From Thermoleophilia bacterium (GTDB lineage Bacteria; Actinomycetota; Thermoleophilia; Miltoncostaeales; Miltoncostaeaceae), in contig JAOTZF010000045.1 of NCBI GenBank assembly GCA_029861485.1, positions 1-10,049 on the forward strand: a DNA stretch of 10,049 nt, read 5' to 3'. Numbering within the stretch: position 1 is the stretch's first letter; the number at the start of each line of letters is the position of its first letter. Shown piece by piece: positions 5,807-10,049 of the stretch. The notes beneath the pieces were generated by a model. The model saw only the letters and a list, made by a program, of their open reading frames with translations. It made no database searches and had not been told where the DNA came from. Made by a program: the position numbers and the translations under genes.

Positions 5807-6199
5807 ATGAGGTGGCTGATGGGATTCCTGCTGGCTGCACTGCTGGCCGTCGGCCTCGCGTCGTGCAGCGATGGCGAAGCGTCGGTCGAGTCGAGCGAGG
5901 CGACCGTCGTGCCCTCGGTTGCGGGCGTTGCCGGACCGGATGCCGTCGCCGCGCTGTGCGAGCAGGGGTTCGCGGTAGCGATAACCCAGATTCACGACCC
6001 GACCCTCGATCGGTCCTCGACGGCTGGCGGGACCATGCCCGGTGCGGGAGAGCTCGGCAAGATCGGCCAGCCGGTCGGACTGACCGTCATCACGCGTTCA
6101 GAGCGAGAGCTGAATCTCGCAGCCCCCGAGGGGTGCGACGCCTCCATCGTCTCCTTTGAGGAGAGCGGGATCGCCGGCGGTAGCTACTCCGCCCGGTAG
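5807..6199 (+). CDS. Small lipoprotein with one PASTA-like domain
   Basis: This 130-residue protein starts with a lipoprotein signal: a hydrophobic core at about 4-18, then LASC with Cys20 as the lipidation site, so it should be anchored outside the membrane. After a Ser/Glu-rich linker (21-33) comes a stretch resembling one PASTA domain at about 35-95: VPSVAG, then DAVAALCEQGFAV, then PGAGELGKIGQPVGLTVI. PASTA domains usually occur as repeats in penicillin-binding proteins and PknB-type kinases and can bind peptidoglycan or muropeptides, so a lone copy on a lipoprotein is unusual. The domain contains a Cys in its helix, and Cys114 may pair with it. The gene is divergent from the mod operon and ends 1 bp from the moaA stop (convergent). 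Any role with the molybdenum genes is unproven. Confidence 0.75.
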   Translation: MRWLMGFLLAALLAVGLASCSDGEASVESSEATVVPSVAGVAGPDAVAALCEQGFAVAITQIHDPTLDRSSTAGGTMPGAGELGKIGQPVGLTVITRSERELNLAAPEGCDASIVSFEESGIAGGSYSAR

Positions 6200-6200
6200 G

Positions 6201-7196
6201 TCAGCCCCCGATTTGGCTCATCGGCCGCCCGGAATAGCGCCAGGCCGGGTCGTGCATACCGTGGCCGCGCCCTTTGCGGCCAACGGCGTCGCCCGCTATC
6301 GCGCGGAGCCGGTCCGGGCTTGCACCGTCCCTCAGCGGCGTGCGCAGATCGGTCTCCCATTCGGCGAAAAGACACGTGCGCAGCTGGCCGTCGGCGGTCA
6401 GGCGGAGTCGATCGCACGCCGCGCAGAACGGTTCGGTCACCGAGGAGACGAACTGCATCTCGCCTTCGCCGTCGGCGAACCGCCACGTGGTTCCGGGCGC
6501 AGAGGGGCGGTCGCGCTCCTGTGGCACCAGCGGCCAGCGCTCGGCGATCATCTCGCGCAATTCCTCGCCGGAGAGCACGAGGCCGTGGGTCCATTCTCGT
6601 GGCGCGTCAAGCGGCATGACCTCGATGAAGCGCACCACGTACGGCTTTTGCCGGGCGAGCTCCGCCAAGGGCAGCACGTCGGGCTCGCTGACGCCCCGCA
6701 GGGCGACCGCGTTGACCTTGATCGGCCTCAGGTGGTCGTAGCGCTCACAGGCCTCGAGACCCGCAAGAGCCCGGTCCAGATCGCGTCGCCTCGTGATCGC
6801 CCCGAAGCGGTCGGGATCCAAGCTGTCGATGCTGACGTTGACTCTGTCGAGCCCGGCCTCCACCAGGCCGCGGAGCTGGTCGGCCAGCAGCACTCCGTTT
6901 GTCGTCATGGATATCTCCTCGATGCCGGGCACGCGCCGAAGGCGGGCCACGAGCTCCGCCAGTCGGGGTCTGACGAGCGGCTCTCCACCGGTGAGGCGCA
7001 GCTCTGCAACCCCGCTGGCCGCGAGGACGTTCACGAGCTCGACGAGCTCGTCGTCGCTCAGCACGTCGTCCGACGACAGCCAGTCGAGCCCCTCCGCCGG
7101 CATGCAGTAACGGCAGCGCAGGTTGCAGCGATCGGTCACCGACAGCCGCAGGGCGCGATGAACCCGCCCGAAGCTGTCGACGAGCGGAGCGGTCAT
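6201..7196 (-). CDS. moaA: GTP 3',8-cyclase, first enzyme of molybdenum cofactor synthesis
   Basis: Radical SAM enzyme that converts GTP to 3',8-cyclo-7,8-dihydro-GTP, the precursor of cyclic pyranopterin monophosphate, in the cytoplasm. In the 331-residue reading the SAM-binding cluster is CNLRCRYC (Cys24, 28, 31), with TGGEPL at 69-74. The second 4Fe-4S cluster that holds GTP uses Cys258, Cys261 and Cys275 (FCAACDRLRL...LRTCLF). The C terminus is the required Gly-Gly. All key residues are intact. I use the ATG at 7196; an in-frame GTG at 7217 adds seven residues but abuts the arm of an inverted repeat and lacks a ribosome binding site. The gene follows coxM by 61 bp on the same strand, so it may be in the hydroxylase operon. 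The partner genes moaC and moaE are not in the window. Confidence 0.95.
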   Translation of the reverse strand: MTAPLVDSFGRVHRALRLSVTDRCNLRCRYCMPAEGLDWLSSDDVLSDDELVELVNVLAASGVAELRLTGGEPLVRPRLAELVARLRRVPGIEEISMTTNGVLLADQLRGLVEAGLDRVNVSIDSLDPDRFGAITRRRDLDRALAGLEACERYDHLRPIKVNAVALRGVSEPDVLPLAELARQKPYVVRFIEVMPLDAPREWTHGLVLSGEELREMIAERWPLVPQERDRPSAPGTTWRFADGEGEMQFVSSVTEPFCAACDRLRLTADGQLRTCLFAEWETDLRTPLRDGASPDRLRAIAGDAVGRKGRGHGMHDPAWRYSGRPMSQIGG

Positions 7197-7205
7197 GGGT
7201 CGAGT

Positions 7206-7247
7206 CCGCACCGGCACGCCGAGGTCGCGCCCGCGCCGCCGGTGCGG
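7206..7247 (-). repeat. Perfect 10-bp inverted repeat between coxM and moaA
   Basis: CCGCACCGGC (7206-7215) and GCCGGTGCGG (7238-7247) are exact reverse complements with a 22-base GC-rich spacer. The element fills most of the gap between the coxM stop (7258) and the moaA ATG (7196). In the transcript it would form a strong hairpin ending 9 bases before the moaA start codon. It lacks a U tract, so a simple terminator is unlikely. A processing site, mRNA stabiliser or attenuator is possible. Confidence 0.5.
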
Positions 7248-7257
7248 CTCATCGAGC

Positions 7258-8103
7258 TCAGCCCGCCAACGCGGCTTCGACCGCGCGGCGCACGATCACC
7301 GGCGCCAGGTGCCTGCGATAGTCGGCGCTGGCGAAGGTGTCGTCTGGCGGTTCGGTGCCGTCAGCGGCGCTCGCGGCGGCGGAGGCGATCGCGCCGTGTG
7401 ACGCTCCCATCAGTGCCGCCTCGACGGCGCTCGCCCTGACCGGCGTCTCGGCCATGTTGGTGAGGGCGATCTTCGCGGTGTCGATGCTGCCGTTGCTCGA
7501 CGAGACCACCGCAGCAGCTCCAACGATCGCCCAATCCTGGGATCGCTGATGGAACTTGAGATACGCACCGCCATGGCCGTCGTGCTTTGGCACACGGATC
7601 TGCGTGAGGATCTCGTCGTCCGCCAAGGCGGACTCGAAGAAGCCCTGGAAGAACTCACCGATCGGGATCGTCCGCTCCCCATTCGGACCGGTGGCGACGA
7701 GCTCGGCGTCCAGGGCCAGGAGCACGGTCGGCAGATCCGAGGCCGGATCGGCGTGGGCCACGGATCCGCCGATCGTGCCGCAGTGGCGAACCTGTGCATC
7801 GCCGATCTGCGCTGCCGCGTCAGCCAGCACGCCGCAGTGCTGCTGGATGAGCGCGTCACCCGCGACATCGGCGTGGCAGGTCAGCGCGCCGATGGCGAGC
7901 GCGTCCCCATCGCCGGAGACACCCTTCAGGTCGTCCAACCGGCCGATGTCGATCAGCATCGCCGGAGCGGCGAGGCGGAGCTTCATCAGCGGCAGCAGTG
8001 AGTGCCCCCCCGCCAGCAGCTTGGCGTCGGCGTGCTGGCCGAGCAACGAGACGGCGTGGTCGACCGACTCGGCGACCTCATAGTCGAATTGGGCGGGGAT
8101 CAT
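7258..8103 (-). CDS. coxM: FAD-binding medium subunit of a CO dehydrogenase/xanthine oxidase-family molybdenum hydroxylase
   Basis: This subunit carries FAD and passes electrons from the 2Fe-2S small subunit to the external acceptor. It has 281 residues, normal for CoxM/CutM. The two FAD pyrophosphate-binding motifs are AGGHSLLPLMKLR (31-43) and TIGGSVAHADPASDLP (110-125), where Ser replaces the more common Asn in TIGGN. The C-terminal CODH-flavoprotein domain follows from about residue 176, starting GGAYLKFHQRSQDWAIVG. The ATG at 8103 is well supported: AGGAGG lies 7 bases upstream (8111-8116), and the ATGA overlap with coxL is intact. The family symbol coxM is used by homology; the enzyme's substrate is not established (see the large subunit). 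Confidence 0.9.
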   Translation of the reverse strand: MIPAQFDYEVAESVDHAVSLLGQHADAKLLAGGHSLLPLMKLRLAAPAMLIDIGRLDDLKGVSGDGDALAIGALTCHADVAGDALIQQHCGVLADAAAQIGDAQVRHCGTIGGSVAHADPASDLPTVLLALDAELVATGPNGERTIPIGEFFQGFFESALADDEILTQIRVPKHDGHGGAYLKFHQRSQDWAIVGAAAVVSSSNGSIDTAKIALTNMAETPVRASAVEAALMGASHGAIASAAASAADGTEPPDDTFASADYRRHLAPVIVRRAVEAALAG

Positions 8104-10049
8104 TGGCCTGCCTCCTGAATCGCGCGCCAGACGCTCTCTGGCGTTGCCGGTCTTTCGACGTGTGTAACCCCCAACGGCGCCAGGGCGTCGATGATTCCGT
8201 TGATCACCGCAGGCGGTGAGGCGATCGTGCCCGCCTCGCCGACCCCTTTCACGCCGAGCGGGTTCGTCGGGCTCGGCGCGTTCTCATTGTGATGCACCTC
8301 GAAGCTCGGCAGCTCCGCTGCGGACGGCACGAGGTAGTTGGTGAAGTTGCCGGTGAGCAGGTTGCCCTCGTCGTCGTACTGGGCGCCCTCGAATATCGCC
8401 TCCGCGATTCCTTGGGTCACACCGCCGTGGATTTGCCCCTCGACGACGTCAGGGTTCACCACTGTTCCGCAGTCGTCTACCGTGACGTAGCGGAGGATTT
8501 CCACCGCCCCGGTTTCGGTATCGACCTCGACGACGCAGGCGTGCGCCCCACCCGGCCAACTGAAGTTGGGCGGGTCGTAGGTGTAGGTCGCCTCGAGGCC
8601 CGGCTCCATGTCATCGGGCAAGTTGTGCGCCGTCCAGGCCGCGAATGCTGCCTCCTTGACGTGCATCGTCTTGTCGGTGCCGGCGACCGTGAAGGTCCCC
8701 CCGTCGTACTCAAGGTCCTCCTCGGAGCATTCGAGCGCGTGGGCGACGATGCTCCGCGCCTTGGCGACGATCTTCTCGCCTGCGTTGTGCATCGCCAGCG
8801 CGCCGACGGCGAGGCTGCGGCTGCCGTAGGTGTCCATCCCGAATGGAACCAACTGGGTGTCACCGGCGACCACCTCGATGTCGTCGATATCGACGCCGAG
8901 CTGATCGGCCAGAATCTGGCTGAAGGTCGTATCGTGGCTCTGGCCGTGGGCCGTGACCCCGATCATCACCTGCACGGTGCCGGTGGGAAGTACCTTGATG
9001 GTGGCCGACTCCCACAGGCCGCAGACGAGCTTCAGCGCGCCTGCCACGCGGGAAGGGGCGAGGCCGCACATCTCGATCCAGGTCGAGAATCCGATCCCGA
9101 GCTGCTTGGCGGATCCGCTCGCCCGGCGCTCGGCCTGCTCGGCTCGAAAGTCCTCGTATCCGACGTGGCCCAGGAGCATGTCGAGCGAGCCCTCGTAGTC
9201 GCCGGAGTCGGCGATCAGTCCGGACACGATCGTGTGATTCGGGAAGGAATCCGTCTTGATCATGTTCATCCGCCGGACCTCGGCGGGGTCCTTGTCGACG
9301 GCTCGCGCCAGCGCGTCCATGGCGCGCTCGATCGCGTAGGTCGCCTCCGGGCGTCCCGCGCCGCGATACGCATCGGTCGGGGTGCTGTTGGTGTAGACGT
9401 CGATGATCTCGACGTTGTACGCGTCGGCCTCGTAGCACCCGGCGTACAACCACGCGCCGAGCAACGGGATCCCCGGCGAGAGCAGCAACGGGTACGCGCC
9501 CATCGAGCAGGTCAGCTTCACGCGTACGGCGCGCAACGTGCCATCGGCGTCGGCCGCCAGCTCGACGTCCTGCCACATGTCCCGCCCGTGGTGGGCGGAC
9601 AGGTGCTCGTCGCTGCGCTCGGCGGTCCATCTGACGTTCCGACCCAGCCGCCGCGCGAGCACCAGCATGGTGGCGTCCTCGGGATACACCTGGAGCTTGC
9701 TGCCGAAGCCGCCGCCGACCGAGGGCGCGATGACGCGCAGCTTGGCCTCCGGCACACCCGTCATGAGGGTCAGCACCGTGCGAACGATGTGCGGGATCTG
9801 GGTCGCCGAGGTCATCACGAACTCACCGGATGACGGCCGGGGCTCGATCAGGATGCTGCGCGGCTCCATCGCGCTCGGGATCGCGCGCTGCAGGCGGTAG
9901 CGCTCCTTCACCACCACGTCGGCGCTTTCGAAGATGGGGTCGGGATCTCCGCGTGGCGGCACCGGGGAGTGCTCCCGCGTCGACCAGCGACAGCAGAGGT
10001 TGTTGGGAATGTCCTCGTGCAGCTGGGGCGCGCCGTCCTCCAGGGCCTC
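8100..10049 (-). CDS. coxL: Molybdopterin-binding large subunit of a form II CO dehydrogenase-like hydroxylase (partial, N terminus outside)
   Basis: Catalytic subunit of a xanthine oxidase-family enzyme. The frame is open to the window edge, giving 649 residues; the family is usually about 770-800, so roughly 120-150 N-terminal residues are missing. An in-frame GTG at 9962 is internal, because the residues before it (EALEDGAPQLHEDIP) are already family-like. Numbering from the edge: GGGFGSK (112-118, cofactor binding), the active-site loop AYRGAGR (227-233, at 9351-9371), and GVGEAG (602-607) with the catalytic Glu605. Proven aerobic CO dehydrogenases (form I) carry AYxCSFR with the copper-binding Cys; this loop has no Cys, which marks form II. 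The substrate may therefore be an aldehyde, an N-heterocycle or CO, unresolved from sequence. It overlaps coxM by ATGA. The large-then-medium order is that of form II (S-L-M) operons. Confidence 0.9.
   Translation of the reverse strand, partial: EALEDGAPQLHEDIPNNLCCRWSTREHSPVPPRGDPDPIFESADVVVKERYRLQRAIPSAMEPRSILIEPRPSSGEFVMTSATQIPHIVRTVLTLMTGVPEAKLRVIAPSVGGGFGSKLQVYPEDATMLVLARRLGRNVRWTAERSDEHLSAHHGRDMWQDVELAADADGTLRAVRVKLTCSMGAYPLLLSPGIPLLGAWLYAGCYEADAYNVEIIDVYTNSTPTDAYRGAGRPEATYAIERAMDALARAVDKDPAEVRRMNMIKTDSFPNHTIVSGLIADSGDYEGSLDMLLGHVGYEDFRAEQAERRASGSAKQLGIGFSTWIEMCGLAPSRVAGALKLVCGLWESATIKVLPTGTVQVMIGVTAHGQSHDTTFSQILADQLGVDIDDIEVVAGDTQLVPFGMDTYGSRSLAVGALAMHNAGEKIVAKARSIVAHALECSEEDLEYDGGTFTVAGTDKTMHVKEAAFAAWTAHNLPDDMEPGLEATYTYDPPNFSWPGGAHACVVEVDTETGAVEILRYVTVDDCGTVVNPDVVEGQIHGGVTQGIAEAIFEGAQYDDEGNLLTGNFTNYLVPSAAELPSFEVHHNENAPSPTNPLGVKGVGEAGTIASPPAVINGIIDALAPLGVTHVERPATPESVWRAIQEAGQ
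8111..8116 (-). promoter_or_regulatory. Strong Shine-Dalgarno sequence for coxM
   Basis: On the minus strand AGGAGG is followed by 7 bases and then the coxM ATG at 8103. It lies within the last codons of coxL and fixes the coxM start. Confidence 0.6.

Noticed and set aside
6174..6196. Terminator between the lipoprotein gene and moaA
   Set aside because: CCGGCGG and CCGCCCGG can pair only with a bulge, lie inside the lipoprotein coding sequence, and have no T tract.
7197..7257. Molybdenum cofactor riboswitch upstream of moaA
   Set aside because: The gap is only 61 bases and holds one simple hairpin. The multi-helix architecture of the Moco RNA motif cannot fit or be recognised there.
6156..7439. 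Open frame of 427 codons on the plus strand covering moaA
   Set aside because: Antisense shadow of moaA and the end of coxM. The sequence is Arg/Pro/His-rich low-complexity type with no domain, and all MoaA cysteines are on the other strand.
8289..9833. Long open frame of 514 codons on the plus strand
   Set aside because: It lies antisense to coxL. Its translation has no recognisable domain, whereas the minus strand carries clear molybdenum hydroxylase motifs. Long antisense frames are expected opposite GC-rich genes.
9960..9962. GTG as the start of coxL
   Set aside because: The frame continues open to the edge with residues typical of CoxL (DGAPQLHEDIP), and the protein would lack a large N-terminal part. 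The gene is truncated by the window.
1..10049. Mobile elements, CRISPR, tRNA, phage or defence genes
   Set aside because: No transposase, integrase, direct-repeat array, attachment site or tRNA-like fold was recognised. Gene content is metabolic and base composition looks even.

Overview
This is a high-GC window with strong G/C preference at third codon positions, tightly packed genes, 4-bp start/stop overlaps, and several GTG or TTG starts. With the gene content, this suggests an actinobacterial chromosome, perhaps a soil lineage such as Thermoleophilia. The lineage is an inference and cannot be settled from the sequence. No rRNA, tRNA, CRISPR array or insertion sequence was seen, and no gene-free stretch exceeds 300 bases (the longest is about 200, at 418-615).

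Layout: (1) 1-417, minus strand: N-terminal part of a UDP-glucuronate decarboxylase-like sugar nucleotide enzyme, cut by the window edge. (2) 616-816, plus: an orphan 66-residue protein. (3) 829-1590, minus: a membrane-anchored protein of unknown function, divergent from a small isoprenylcysteine/phospholipid-type methyltransferase (1695-2162, plus); a palindrome-rich gap separates them. (4) 5710 down to 2143, minus: a compact molybdate operon in the order HTH-TOBE regulator, modA, modB, modC, mocA-like cytidylyltransferase, with every junction overlapping. (5) 5807-6199, plus: a PASTA-like lipoprotein, divergent from that operon and ending 1 bp from the stop of moaA. (6) 10049 down to 6201, minus: large subunit of a molybdenum hydroxylase of the CO dehydrogenase/xanthine oxidase family (5' end outside the window), its FAD-binding medium subunit, then moaA.

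Together the genes form a molybdenum module. ModABC imports molybdate and the TOBE regulator plausibly senses it. MoaA starts molybdopterin synthesis, and the MocA-like enzyme would convert the cofactor to the cytosine dinucleotide form that CO dehydrogenase-type hydroxylases use. The consumer is the CoxL/CoxM-like enzyme. Its active-site loop reads AYRGAGR, the 'form II' signature, rather than the AYxCSFR loop of proven CO dehydrogenases, so its substrate is uncertain. The small [2Fe-2S] subunit is expected just beyond position 10049.

The points most worth a second look are the form II enzyme tied to a dedicated molybdenum supply, the single-TOBE regulator with an AT-rich repeat island in front of it, a perfect 10-bp inverted repeat between coxM and moaA, two related 11-bp palindromes in the 1591-1694 gap, and the PASTA-like lipoprotein.
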